Shown piece by piece: positions 43,220-51,264 of a DNA stretch of 64,000 nt; position 1 is the stretch's first letter; every line of letters begins with the position of its first letter. The notes below the pieces were generated by a model. It did no database searches and was not told the origin of the DNA. It saw nothing but the letters and a program-made list of their open reading frames with translations. The translations under genes were made by a program, and so were the position numbers. This DNA comes from JAWWPY01 sp964412845 (GTDB taxonomy: Bacteria; Actinomycetota; Actinomycetes; Streptosporangiales; Streptosporangiaceae), in contig CAYPQM010000004.1 in assembly GCA_964412845.1 (NCBI GenBank), forward strand, positions 26,535 through 90,534, in the 5' to 3' direction.

Positions 43220-44293
43220 GTGGATCGGCTTCGGATCGGCACGCTCGGGGCCGCGCGGATCACCCCCGCCGCGCTGATCAAGCCCGCCCGGCAGGTCCCG
43301 GAGGTGGAGATCGCCGCGGTGGCCGCCCGTGACCCCGGCCGGGGCCGCCAGTTCGCGATCAAGCATGGCATCCCCGTGGTGCATGACTCCTACGCGGCGC
43401 TGATCGCCGACCCGAACATCGACGCCATCTACAATCCGCTGCCCAATTCGCTGCACGCGCCGTGGACACTGCGGGCGATCGAAGCGGGCAAGCACGTGCT
43501 CTGCGAGAAGCCGTTCACCTCGAACGCGGCGGAGGCGGTGCAGGTCGCCGCGGCCGCGAAGAGTTCCGGGCTGGTCGTCATGGAGGCGTTCCACTACCGG
43601 TACCACCCGCTGGCCCGCCGGATGCGCGAGGTGGTGGCCGGGCCGGCCGCAGCCGGGACGGTGACCGACCCGGAGAGCGGCGCCGACGCCGCGGCGGACC
43701 TGGCCGGGCGGGCTGGGCCAGCGGCCGCCGGCGGGGAACTCGGCCCGCTGCGGTACCTGGAAGCCTCGCTCTGCTTCCCGATCCCCCGGTTCTCCGACAT
43801 CCGCTACTCCTACGACCTGGCCGGTGGGGCGACCATGGACGCAGGCTGCTACACGATAAATTGCCTGCGCCTGCTCGGCCCGGGCGAGCCGGAGGTCGTG
43901 ACGGCCAAGGCGAAACTGCACGGCCCGTCCATAGACCGGGCGATGACCGCATCGTTCCGGTTCCCGGGCGGGGCGCTCGGCCGGATGAACGTCTCGCTCT
44001 GGTCCAGCCAGCTCGTCCGGATGGGCGTGAAGGTGGTCGGCGACCGCGGCGTGATGCGGGTGCTGAACTATCTCGCGCCGCAGGTCTTCAACCGGCTGAC
44101 GGTGAGTACGGACGGGTACACCCGCCGTGAGCACATCCACGGTGAAGCCACCTACACCTACCAGCTGCGCGCCTTCACCGGGGCGATCCTGCGCGGTGAG
44201 CCGGTGATCACCACGCCGGAGGACGCGATCGCCACGATGACCGTGATCGACGACGTGTACCGGGCAGCGGGCCTGCCGTTGCGCGGCGAATGA
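43220..44293 (+). CDS. Gfo/Idh/MocA-family oxidoreductase
   Basis: 357 residues from GTG 43220 (GAGG 8 nt upstream). N-terminal Rossmann (LRIGTLGAARITPAALIKPA), NPLPNSLHAPWTLRAIEAGK, then EKPF (LCEKPFTSNAAEA) and EAFHYRYHPLARRM with catalytic Lys/His context. C-terminal alpha/beta domain includes GGATMDAGCYTINCLRLLG. Closest in pattern to the dihydrodiol-dehydrogenase/xylose-dehydrogenase-like branch. Contains a ~30-residue Ala/Gly insertion near 150-175. Followed by a co-directional IclR gene 68 bp downstream. Confidence 0.88.
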   Translation: MDRLRIGTLGAARITPAALIKPARQVPEVEIAAVAARDPGRGRQFAIKHGIPVVHDSYAALIADPNIDAIYNPLPNSLHAPWTLRAIEAGKHVLCEKPFTSNAAEAVQVAAAAKSSGLVVMEAFHYRYHPLARRMREVVAGPAAAGTVTDPESGADAAADLAGRAGPAAAGGELGPLRYLEASLCFPIPRFSDIRYSYDLAGGATMDAGCYTINCLRLLGPGEPEVVTAKAKLHGPSIDRAMTASFRFPGGALGRMNVSLWSSQLVRMGVKVVGDRGVMRVLNYLAPQVFNRLTVSTDGYTRREHIHGEATYTYQLRAFTGAILRGEPVITTPEDAIATMTVIDDVYRAAGLPLRGE

Positions 44294-44360
44294 AATCGTT
44301 CGCGGCGGCGTGGCGGCTCAGCCTGGCGGTAGGCGACCATAAGAGGCTATCGTTCGCTAT

Positions 44361-45197
44361 GTGAACACATCGAGCGCCGAGGCCGCTGACCCGGCGCCTG
44401 CGACCGGGCCGCGCCGGACCGATTTCGTCCAATCCCTGGACCGGGGCCTCGCGGTCATCCGCTGCTTCTCCTCCGAGCGGCCGTCGCTGACGTTGTCCGA
44501 GGTCGCGGAGCGAACCGGGCTCACTCGCGCTGCCGCCCGGCGGTTCCTGCTGACCCTGCAGGAACTCGGCTATGTCGGCAGCACCGGCAGGCAATTCTCG
44601 CTGCGTCCGCGGGTGCTCGCGCTCGGTTACGCGTATCTGTCGTCGTTCAGCGTGGCTCAGATCGCCCAGCCGCACCTGGAGGATCTCGCCGAGGAACTGC
44701 ACGAGTCATGCTCGGTGAGCGTCCTGGATGGCGACGATATTGTCTACGTCGCCCGTGCTTCGGCTAACCGGATCATGACGATTGCACTCACAGTGGGTAC
44801 TCGGCTGCCGCCCTACCCGACGTCCATGGGCCGTGTTCTGCTGGCCCACCTTCCAGATGCCGAACGCGAGGCGCTGCTGAGCCGGGCCACCCTCCGTAAG
44901 CTCACTGATCACACCATCGTTGACCTCGATCGGCTGCGGGAAGTGCTCGCCGCCGTCCGCGCCCGGGGCTGGGCCGCGGTGGATCAGGAGCTTGAGGCGG
45001 GGGTGCGGTCTATCGCGGTGCCGATCAGGGACAGTTCCGGCAAGGTGGTGGCCGCCATCAACGCCAGCGCGCACGCGGCACGGGTGCCGATGCGGACGCT
45101 GGAGAAGCAGTTCCTGCCCCGGCTCCAGGATGCCGCGGGGCACATCGATTCCGAACTGGCGGCGCGCCTGGCGACCGGCCCGGGCGTCGTCCGCTAG
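44361..45197 (+). CDS. IclR-family transcriptional regulator (PcaR/PobR-like)
   Basis: 278 residues from GTG 44361. N-terminal winged helix (LTLSEVAERTGLTRAAARRF, LLTLQELGYV) and C-terminal effector domain (YLSSFSVAQIAQPHLEDLAE, VGTRLPPYPTSMGRVLLAHL, RGWAAVDQELEAGVRSIAVP). The phrase SLDRGLAVIRCFSSERPSLT is characteristic of the PcaR/PcaU/PobR group that governs aromatic-acid catabolism. No aromatic ring-cleavage genes are adjacent, so the regulon is unknown. Confidence 0.9.
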   Translation: MNTSSAEAADPAPATGPRRTDFVQSLDRGLAVIRCFSSERPSLTLSEVAERTGLTRAAARRFLLTLQELGYVGSTGRQFSLRPRVLALGYAYLSSFSVAQIAQPHLEDLAEELHESCSVSVLDGDDIVYVARASANRIMTIALTVGTRLPPYPTSMGRVLLAHLPDAEREALLSRATLRKLTDHTIVDLDRLREVLAAVRARGWAAVDQELEAGVRSIAVPIRDSSGKVVAAINASAHAARVPMRTLEKQFLPRLQDAAGHIDSELAARLATGPGVVR

Positions 45198-45338
45198 TCC
45201 TCCGCCGCCTGCCCGGCCTGCGTTTCGCGGCTCTTGACACCCCTGGCAACTCCGGGCAGCATGACGTTCGCGATATGAATTAATGTGCGCCTAATGGGTC
45301 CAATGGGTCGAGGAAGACTCCAGGATGGAGGCCAGATC

Positions 45339-45803
45339 ATGGCGCTTGCCCGCGAGACCATGACCGACGAGCAGCGCAAATCGGTCGCGGTCGAGTACCT
45401 GAAGGCTTTTGACAACGGCGGGGTGACCTCGACCGGGGGAAGCATCCTCGACCTGTTCGCCGACGACGCGCAGGTGTACTTCCCGAAATGGGGCCTGGCC
45501 AACGGCAAGGACCAGATCGGCCAGCTGTTCGGGGACGTGGGCGGGACCCTGAAGTCGATCACCCACCACTACTCCCACTTCAACTGGATCTTCTCCGGCG
45601 GTGACACGTTCGTCTGCGAGGGGACCAGTCACGGGGAGCACCAGGATGGGCCATGGCGGGCCGGGGTTCCTGAGTCGGGGGCCGGCCGCTGGTGTGACGT
45701 GTTCGAGGTCCGCGACTGGAAGATCCAGCGCTGCTTCATCTATCTCGACCCGGACTACGCGGGCCAGGACACCACCCGCTACCCCTGGCTGGAGGGCCGC
45801 TAG
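45339..45803 (+). CDS. NTF2-like / SnoaL-like protein
   Basis: 154 residues from ATG 45339 (GGAGG 7 nt upstream). Cone-shaped NTF2 fold pattern: SVAVEYLKAFDNGGVTSTGG, DLFADDAQVYFPKWGLANGK, IGQLFGDVGGTLKSITHHYS, and a C-terminal VFEVRDWKIQRCFIYLDPDY. The family includes small cyclases, isomerases and non-catalytic binders; function cannot be assigned. Convergent with the phosphoesterase at 45912. Confidence 0.8.
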   Translation: MALARETMTDEQRKSVAVEYLKAFDNGGVTSTGGSILDLFADDAQVYFPKWGLANGKDQIGQLFGDVGGTLKSITHHYSHFNWIFSGGDTFVCEGTSHGEHQDGPWRAGVPESGAGRWCDVFEVRDWKIQRCFIYLDPDYAGQDTTRYPWLEGR

Positions 45804-45840
45804 CCCACTCGCCGGCTGTCGCGTGGCATCCCGGCTATCG

Positions 45841-45906
45841 CAACGGCACCTGTGCCACTCAGGTGCAGTTCCAACGACACCTGTGCCACTCCGCTGCCGT
45901 TGGAAC
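45841..45906. repeat. Two-unit intergenic repeat with two hairpins at a convergent gene end
   Basis: CAACGGCACCTGTGCCACTC (45841-45860) recurs 31 bp later as 45872-45891 with one change. The first unit folds as GCACCTG/CAGGTGC (45846-45852 with 45860-45866). The second sits in the loop of GTTCCAACG/CGTTGGAAC (45868-45876 with 45898-45906). A third copy is at 13047-13071. Possible bidirectional terminator or dispersed repeat. Confidence 0.75.
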
Positions 45907-45911
45907 GAGAT

Positions 45912-47339
45912 TCAGCTGGGTCGCACGTCGGCGTGGGCGGTGATGTAGCTCGCGTAGTCGGCGCTGATGAGGTGCGGAGCAGCGGCCGCGTCGGGCGCCG
46001 GGTCCACGCCGGCCGGGAACTTCCGGGAGATGAGCTCGGCCTGGATCCGCTGCAAGTGCGAGGGCGCCCCGGCGGCCGGGCCTGCTCCGGCGGTGACCGG
46101 GACGGTGACCCCGGCGAGCGGGTCGTCGGTGCGCGGCGCCGCGAGGGTGAGCACGTCTGCGAAGCCGGGCGCGGCGGCATCCCGCTCCGTGAGCGGCGGC
46201 AGGTCCCAGCGCTGCTGGACTGACTTGAGGATCGACGTGTGATCCAGCGGCGGCCCACCAGCCGGGGCCCGGAACACGGTCCCGGCGGCGATCAGCGGCG
46301 ACACCAGGACCGTGGGCACCCGGACGCCGAAACGGGTGAAATCAAAGCCGAACTCGCCTGCGTCCTGGTCCGGCGGCGTGGCCCCGGACGGCGGCGGCAC
46401 GTGGTCGTAGCAGCCGCCGTGCTCGTCGTAGGTGATCACCAGCAGGGTCCGCGGCCAGCCGGGACCGCCCCGCACCGCCTGGTACACGTCGTGGATAAAC
46501 TGCTCGCCGAGCGCCACGTTGTAATTGGGATGCTGGCTGTTCCCGGTTGAGCTCCAGCTCGGTTCGAGGAACGTGAAGGGCGGCAGGGTGCCCGCCGCGG
46601 CGGCCGCCGTGAAATCGGTGAACAGGCCGAAGTGGCTGGCCGGTGCCCGCGCGATATCGGTGAACGTCGATTTGGTGAGCGGCTCGGCGTCGTATCCGTA
46701 GATCGCCCAGCCGAGCCCGTGCGCATCCAGCAGGCCGAAGATGGACGGCGAGGTGAAGGTGTGCGTCTTGTCGTCCATGTGCCCCTGGCTGGTCCCCGCG
46801 CAGGCGAACGCCCGGTTCGGCAGCGTCTCGGTGGGCACCGAGGAGTACCAGTGATCGCAGACCGCGTACCCCCGGGCCAGGCCGGACAGCACAGGGAGCG
46901 TGTCAGGCGCGAAGCAGCCCATGATGTCGCCGGCCGTGGTGCCGGGCAGGATCGACCAGCCGCTCTGCTTCGACTGCCAGCCCAGGGTGTACGCGAAGTC
47001 CTTGACGAAGCCGTCGTTGGCAGGCACGGCCGACGGGCTCGCGGGGCCCTTGATGCTGCCGAACAGCTGGGAGTTGGTGGCCATGTAGCCCTCGCCCGGA
47101 TCGGCCCCGGGCATGAAGTACGCGTTCTGCGTCGTTGGCTCGATCCGGAACACGCTGACCGCCGGGCCGGTGGCGGCCGGGTTGGACTCGGTTCCGTTCA
47201 GGCCTTCATATGGTTGCCCAGCGGGCGAGACGTTCCCGCTATTGGTGTAGAGGAACCCGAGCATGTGGTCGAACGACCGGTTCTCGAGCATGAGGACGAC
47301 GACGTGCTCGACCAGGGGAAGGCCATTTCCGGCTGGCAT
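45912..47339 (-). CDS. Phosphoesterase (phospholipase C/AcpA family), no signal peptide
   Basis: 475 residues, ATG 47339 (GGAGGCTGCG upstream). Motifs: EHVVVLMLENRSFDHMLGFL near residue 12, PNRAFACAGTSQGHMDD, LVITYDEHGGCYDHVPPPSG near 285, and FGVRVPTVLVSPLIAAGTVF. Same superfamily as the gene at 41671 but with the classic ENRSFDH and DEHGGCYDH motifs. It starts straight into the catalytic domain with no signal sequence or Tat motif, so it is predicted cytosolic, unusual for phospholipases C. Preceded by a small membrane protein on the same strand. Confidence 0.88.
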   Translation of the reverse strand: MPAGNGLPLVEHVVVLMLENRSFDHMLGFLYTNSGNVSPAGQPYEGLNGTESNPAATGPAVSVFRIEPTTQNAYFMPGADPGEGYMATNSQLFGSIKGPASPSAVPANDGFVKDFAYTLGWQSKQSGWSILPGTTAGDIMGCFAPDTLPVLSGLARGYAVCDHWYSSVPTETLPNRAFACAGTSQGHMDDKTHTFTSPSIFGLLDAHGLGWAIYGYDAEPLTKSTFTDIARAPASHFGLFTDFTAAAAAGTLPPFTFLEPSWSSTGNSQHPNYNVALGEQFIHDVYQAVRGGPGWPRTLLVITYDEHGGCYDHVPPPSGATPPDQDAGEFGFDFTRFGVRVPTVLVSPLIAAGTVFRAPAGGPPLDHTSILKSVQQRWDLPPLTERDAAAPGFADVLTLAAPRTDDPLAGVTVPVTAGAGPAAGAPSHLQRIQAELISRKFPAGVDPAPDAAAAPHLISADYASYITAHADVRPS

Positions 47340-47397
47340 CGCAGCCTCCGTTCACGCGCTCAGGTGGGGGTGCCCGCGGGGGTGGCGGAGGGGTAGT

Positions 47398-47598
47398 TCA
47401 GAACCGGCGGGTGGACCGGACGCCCTTCCAGCGGTTTTGGTACTCGTACGCGCCGAGGTGCTTCAGGCCCGCCCGCCGGCCCGACAAGCGGCCGATTACC
47501 AGGCCGATCACCAGCGGGACGAGGTACGGAATATACTTCGCGTAACCATGCGCTTGCGTCGCATGCGCCACATGGGCCGCTAGCAGATATCCGGACAC
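47398..47598 (-). CDS. Small single-pass membrane protein
   Basis: 66 residues from GTG 47598. One helix (YIPYLVPLVIGLVIGRLSG) after a His/Ala-rich N-terminus, with a basic C-terminal tail (YEYQNRWKGVRSTRRF). Lies 58 bp upstream of the phosphoesterase gene on the same strand; AT-rich DNA just before it (47640-47700) suits a promoter. Unrecognised. Confidence 0.55.
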   Translation of the reverse strand: MSGYLLAAHVAHATQAHGYAKYIPYLVPLVIGLVIGRLSGRRAGLKHLGAYEYQNRWKGVRSTRRF

Positions 47599-47725
47599 GA
47601 TTTCTGGATCCCCTGGTCGGCGGGCGTGGGCAAAGACCCGTCAAAGTCTGAATATAAAACATAGCAGTTCTTGGCGATCCGGTCCGCCGTAAAATAGACA
47701 AAATCTTCACATCGAGGGAGATGTC

Positions 47726-48364
47726 ATGCAGCTCACCAAGCTGGCGCATGCCTGCGTCAGGCTGGAGAAGGACGGCGCAGCCCTGGTGATCGACCCCAGC
47801 GTGTGGGCTGGCCCGCAGGCCCTGGCCGGGGTCGGCTCGGTGCTGATCACGCACGAACATTTCGACCACGTGGACGTCGATGGCCTCCGTGCCGCACTGG
47901 ACGCCGACCCCGGATTGCAGGTGTGGGCCAACGCCTCAGTGGCCGCCCAGTTCGCGGATTTCGCCGGACAGGTCCATGAAGTCAAGCACGGAGACACGTT
48001 CGGGACTGAAGGGTTTGATGTTGCCGTTTATGGCCACGAGCATGCGGTGCTGCACCGGGATATCCCGCTGGTGCCCAACACCGGGTTCATGATCGATGGC
48101 GAGGTATTCCATCCGGGTGACGCGCTGACGCTTCCCGAGGACCCGGTGTCGACCCTGCTGCTGCCCGTCAACGCGCCCTGGCTCAAGCTGTCGGAGATGA
48201 TCGACTACGCCCGCGCGGTGGACCCGAAGCGCGGGTACGCGATCCACGACGGACTGCTCAACGACACGGGCCTGATGGTCTTGGCCAACTGGCTCGGGCT
48301 GGCGACCGGTCCGGGCGGCGGGGCGATCAGCCGGGTGGATCCGGGCACCGTCATCGAGCTTTAG
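47726..48364 (+). CDS. MBL-fold hydrolase, UlaG-like
   Basis: 212 residues, ATG preceded by GAGGGAG. Opens MQLTKLAHACVRLEKDGAAL, with LITHEHFDHVDVDGL carrying HxHxDH, then VFHPGDALTLP and a distal HDGLL His. This is the L-ascorbate-6-phosphate lactonase-like (UlaG) group of small MBL proteins. A TAAAAT at 47690-47695 with TTCTTG 16 bp before could be its promoter. Substrate unknown. Confidence 0.85.
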   Translation: MQLTKLAHACVRLEKDGAALVIDPSVWAGPQALAGVGSVLITHEHFDHVDVDGLRAALDADPGLQVWANASVAAQFADFAGQVHEVKHGDTFGTEGFDVAVYGHEHAVLHRDIPLVPNTGFMIDGEVFHPGDALTLPEDPVSTLLLPVNAPWLKLSEMIDYARAVDPKRGYAIHDGLLNDTGLMVLANWLGLATGPGGGAISRVDPGTVIEL

Positions 48365-48376
48365 GTACGGCCTGGG

Positions 48377-48994
48377 TCACAGCGGGACGCCGGGCCGCGG
48401 CGAGCCGTCCAGCCAGTCGCGGCCCTCCCGGTACAGCAGTTCGACCGCTGGGCCGCGCAGCCCGGGCAGCCCGGGCTTGACCGTGTACCCGGCATTGGTC
48501 TGCAGGTAGGCGAGGTGCCGGTAGCCCTCAGGGAAGCCGGCCAGGATCTCCTGGTCGAGGGAGAGCGCCGCGCTGGGGTCGACCGGGTCGAGACGGTCCT
48601 TCTCATAGATCGGCTGCCGCCGGACGATGGCCCATACCCCGTCGCGCTTCGCCAGGAAGTCGTAGAAGCGGCCGGTGCAGGTGGCATCGGCCAGGATCCC
48701 GTGCACCGGGGCCCGCTGCTGGATGGTCATCTTGGTCTGCGCGACGGCCCGCTCTCCGTGGACCTCGCAGGTGAAGCCGCCGAGGAAGTGCAGGATGCTG
48801 GCACCCGCCTCGAATCCCTCGCGGCTGACCCTGATGAACTCCGCGGCCGGGCCCTGGAACCAGGTGGCCGTCATCCAGCCGTCGTCGTGCCAGACCGTCG
48901 CGAAGTCATCCCATCGCGCGGCATCCCGGAACAGCGCCCAGTTCTCGATGACCTGGCGGATCCTGACTGACTCTGTTTCGTCCTCGGTGAGCAT
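48377..48994 (-). CDS. SnoaL/NTF2-like protein
   Basis: 205 residues from ATG 48994 (AGGAAGG upstream). NTF2 fold with RIRQVIENWALFRDAARWDD, FATVWHDDGWMTATWFQGPA, GRFYDFLAKRDGVWAIVRRQ. The D-x-x-D and His pattern resembles scytalone-dehydratase/ring-hydroxylating beta-type folds, without proof of catalysis. C-terminal extension of ~50 residues. Follows the methyltransferase at 49024 on the same strand (29 bp gap). Confidence 0.8.
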   Translation of the reverse strand: MLTEDETESVRIRQVIENWALFRDAARWDDFATVWHDDGWMTATWFQGPAAEFIRVSREGFEAGASILHFLGGFTCEVHGERAVAQTKMTIQQRAPVHGILADATCTGRFYDFLAKRDGVWAIVRRQPIYEKDRLDPVDPSAALSLDQEILAGFPEGYRHLAYLQTNAGYTVKPGLPGLRGPAVELLYREGRDWLDGSPRPGVPL

Positions 48995-49023
48995 CTGCGC
49001 CTTCCTGGTCGGCGGATCTTCTG

Positions 49024-49695
49024 CTAGCTCGGGCGGGCGACGCCCTGGATGAACGGCGCGATCAGCGGCATGTGCGGGGCCGGCTTGAGGCTGGTCATCG
49101 TCTCGATGCTGAACCCGGCGGCGGTGATCGCCGCGGCGGTGTCCCGGTTCGGATGGCATCCCGCGGCGAGCAGCCGGGTCAGCGGGGTGATCATGTCCTG
49201 GGCGAGCGCGGCCGGCCCGCGGGTCCTGACGTGTTCGAAGAACACCAGCCGGCCGGCCGGCCGGAGCACCCGCCTGACCTCCCGGAGTGCTGGCAGCTGA
49301 TCGGGAACAGTGCACAGCACGAGGGTGGATATCACCGCATCGAAGCTCGCGTCCGGGAACGGCAGCGCGTCGGCGGCCGCGTCGACGATGTCCACCGGCC
49401 GCTGAGCCTCAGCGAGTTTGGCGGTGAGCTTCCTGCGCATCGCGGCCGACGGCTCGGTGACGGTCAGATGGGCCACGGCCCCGTAGAAACGCAGGTTGGC
49501 CCCGGTGCCCGCGCCAATCTCCAGGACGTCTCCGGTAACGCCGCTCAGCAGTTGCCCGCGCAGGTCCGCCATCCAGCGGCGTTCCATGGGAGCGGTGCAC
49601 AGGTCGTAACGCGCGGCGAACTGGCGGCGCCGCCGCGACTCCGCCGGGCGTGATCGACCGTCAGGCGAGGCACCGGATCCGTGGTCGGCTAGCAT
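49024..49695 (-). CDS. Class I SAM-dependent methyltransferase
   Basis: 223 residues from ATG 49695. SAM motif I VLEIGAGTGANLRFYGAVAH near residue 58, acidic VTEPSA, motif II DAVISTLVLCTVPDQLPALR, and RRVLRPAGRLVFFEHV typical of UbiE/COQ5-like small-molecule methyltransferases. Soluble. Divergent from the PfkB kinase at 49774. Substrate unknown. Confidence 0.88.
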   Translation of the reverse strand: MLADHGSGASPDGRSRPAESRRRRQFAARYDLCTAPMERRWMADLRGQLLSGVTGDVLEIGAGTGANLRFYGAVAHLTVTEPSAAMRRKLTAKLAEAQRPVDIVDAAADALPFPDASFDAVISTLVLCTVPDQLPALREVRRVLRPAGRLVFFEHVRTRGPAALAQDMITPLTRLLAAGCHPNRDTAAAITAAGFSIETMTSLKPAPHMPLIAPFIQGVARPS

Positions 49696-49773
49696 GCCCG
49701 CAGTATCCCGCCGGTGCCTGAGTGCCGTGCGATGCGGGTCAGTCTGGTCGGCTCCTACGAAGAGCGGTGCCTG

Positions 49774-50709
49774 GTGAACAGGGTCGTCGTCCTTGGCAGC
49801 ATCAACCGCGACCTCATGCTCACCCTTGATCGACTTCCTGTGCCCGGTGAGACGGTGACGGCCAGCGGGATGGAGGTCCTCAGCGGCGGCAAGGGGGCCA
49901 ACCAGGCGGTCGCCGCCGCGGCGATCGGTGGCTCCGTGGTGCTGGTCGGCCGGGTCGGCACGGATGCGGCCGGTCCGGAGCAGGTGGCCGCGCTCGCCGC
50001 CGCCGGCGTCGACGTCACATTCGTCGAGCAGGACCCGCGCGCCCCGACCGGAACCGCGGTCGTCATGGTGGATGGCGGCGGGCACAACTCCATCGCCGTG
50101 GTCCCGGGCGCGAACGGCCTGCTCGACGCCGCGAGTGTCGAGGCGGCCGCGCCGGTGATCGAGGGGGCGCGGATCTTGCTGCTGCAGCTTGAGATCCCAG
50201 CCGCCGCGGTCGACCGGGCGGTGTGGATCGCTCGTCGCGCGGGCGTGCTGACGGTTCTCAACATCGCCCCGTACCGGGCCGTGCCACCTGCGGTCTTGTC
50301 TGGCGTCGACTACCTACTGGCCAACGAGACGGAGGCGGCTGCCCTGCTCGGGGAAGGCGTGGACAGCATCGAGGACGCCGCGCGGGCCGCCGGGGCCATG
50401 CGGCAGCTCGGGCCCACCTGGGGGATCATCACGCTCGGCGCGCAAGGTACCGTCGCCGCCGGGGAGGCGGGCTGGATCCACGAACCTGCTCCGGCAGTCG
50501 ACGCCGTGGACACGACGGGTGCGGGAGATGTGTTCGCGGGTGTGCTGGCGGCGGGCCTGGTCGAGTCGATGCCGGTCCGTGCGGCGATCCGGCTGGCTAC
50601 CGCCGCCGCGAGCCTGAGCGTCACCCGCCGGGGCGCCCGCGGACTGGTCGCCGCCGACGCGCTGGCCGTGCGGGCCCTGGCCGGCCAGGTGCCGAGTGGG
50701 CCGGAATGA
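49774..50709 (+). CDS. rbsK: PfkB-family carbohydrate kinase (ribokinase-like)
   Basis: 311 residues from GTG 49774 (VNRVVVLGSINRDLMLTLDR). Substrate motif GGKGANQAVAAAAIGG near residue 38 and the ATP/anion-hole motif DTTGAGDVFAGVLAAGL near 248 with the catalytic Asp. Also NETEAAALLG. Matches ribokinase closely in spacing. No ribose transporter is beside it, so the sugar could be ribose or another pentose; the symbol is tentative. Confidence 0.8.
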   Translation: MNRVVVLGSINRDLMLTLDRLPVPGETVTASGMEVLSGGKGANQAVAAAAIGGSVVLVGRVGTDAAGPEQVAALAAAGVDVTFVEQDPRAPTGTAVVMVDGGGHNSIAVVPGANGLLDAASVEAAAPVIEGARILLLQLEIPAAAVDRAVWIARRAGVLTVLNIAPYRAVPPAVLSGVDYLLANETEAAALLGEGVDSIEDAARAAGAMRQLGPTWGIITLGAQGTVAAGEAGWIHEPAPAVDAVDTTGAGDVFAGVLAAGLVESMPVRAAIRLATAAASLSVTRRGARGLVAADALAVRALAGQVPSGPE

Positions 50710-50813
50710 GCCCCGGCCCGCCCGGGTGCGGAGCGGGCCGGAATGAGTTGGCCCGCCAGGCGCCGCGTGCATCCTGTGCTAGCCGGTCAGCCCGGCTGGG
50801 CATCGGCCGTCGG

Positions 50814-51032
50814 TCAGTTCAACCAGGGCCATTCGTCTCGTTCTGCTGGCGGGTCGACGTGCGCCTCCACTTCGCCGGCCAGGGCCTGGGCGGACCCCAC
50901 CCGCCCGTACCGGGCTTTGCGCCGCATCCATTCCTGGGACCAGGAGCTCAGCGCGGTTGTCGTGACCACGATGATCCACCAGCCGAGAATGAGGACCATC
51001 ATGATCGAGCCGATCACGATCGCGGCCATCAT
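50814..51032 (-). CDS. Small membrane protein
   Basis: 72 residues from ATG 51032. One long hydrophobic helix (MMAAIVIGSIMMVLILGWWI) then a charged tail (MRRKARYGRVGSAQALAGEV). It sits in the gap between the kinase and the XRE regulator. Weak ribosome-binding site; a longer start at 51083 is possible. Unrecognised. Confidence 0.5.
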   Translation of the reverse strand: MMAAIVIGSIMMVLILGWWIIVVTTTALSSWSQEWMRRKARYGRVGSAQALAGEVEAHVDPPAERDEWPWLN

Positions 51033-51181
51033 GGCTCGGGTTCCTGTCCCACACGCCCGACCTTCATAAGATGGCCCCCCCAATTCTCTTGCGGATACGT
51101 TGGCTCGATAGTTTGATTGTTACTCGCAGTGCAAGTTTCAGTGACGTCTGAGTGGGCTATCTTCCAGATGCCTTCGCGGCA

Positions 51182-51200
51182 CGTTGCTCTGACAGCAACG
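51182..51200. promoter_or_regulatory. Inverted repeat upstream of the XRE regulator
   Basis: CGTTGCT-CTGAC-AGCAACG, perfect 7-bp arms, 65 bp before GTG 51265 in an AT-richer promoter region (51090-51240). A possible autoregulatory site for the HTH protein. Confidence 0.4.
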
Positions 51201-51264
51201 CTACGGTTTAGTAGGACTGTCACCGGGTAAATGGGCATGATCTTGACTGGGGAGGAACAGGCGG

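Noticed and set aside
45841..45906. Small IS or transposon end
   Set aside because: No transposase frame nearby and no target-site duplication; better described as an intergenic repeat.
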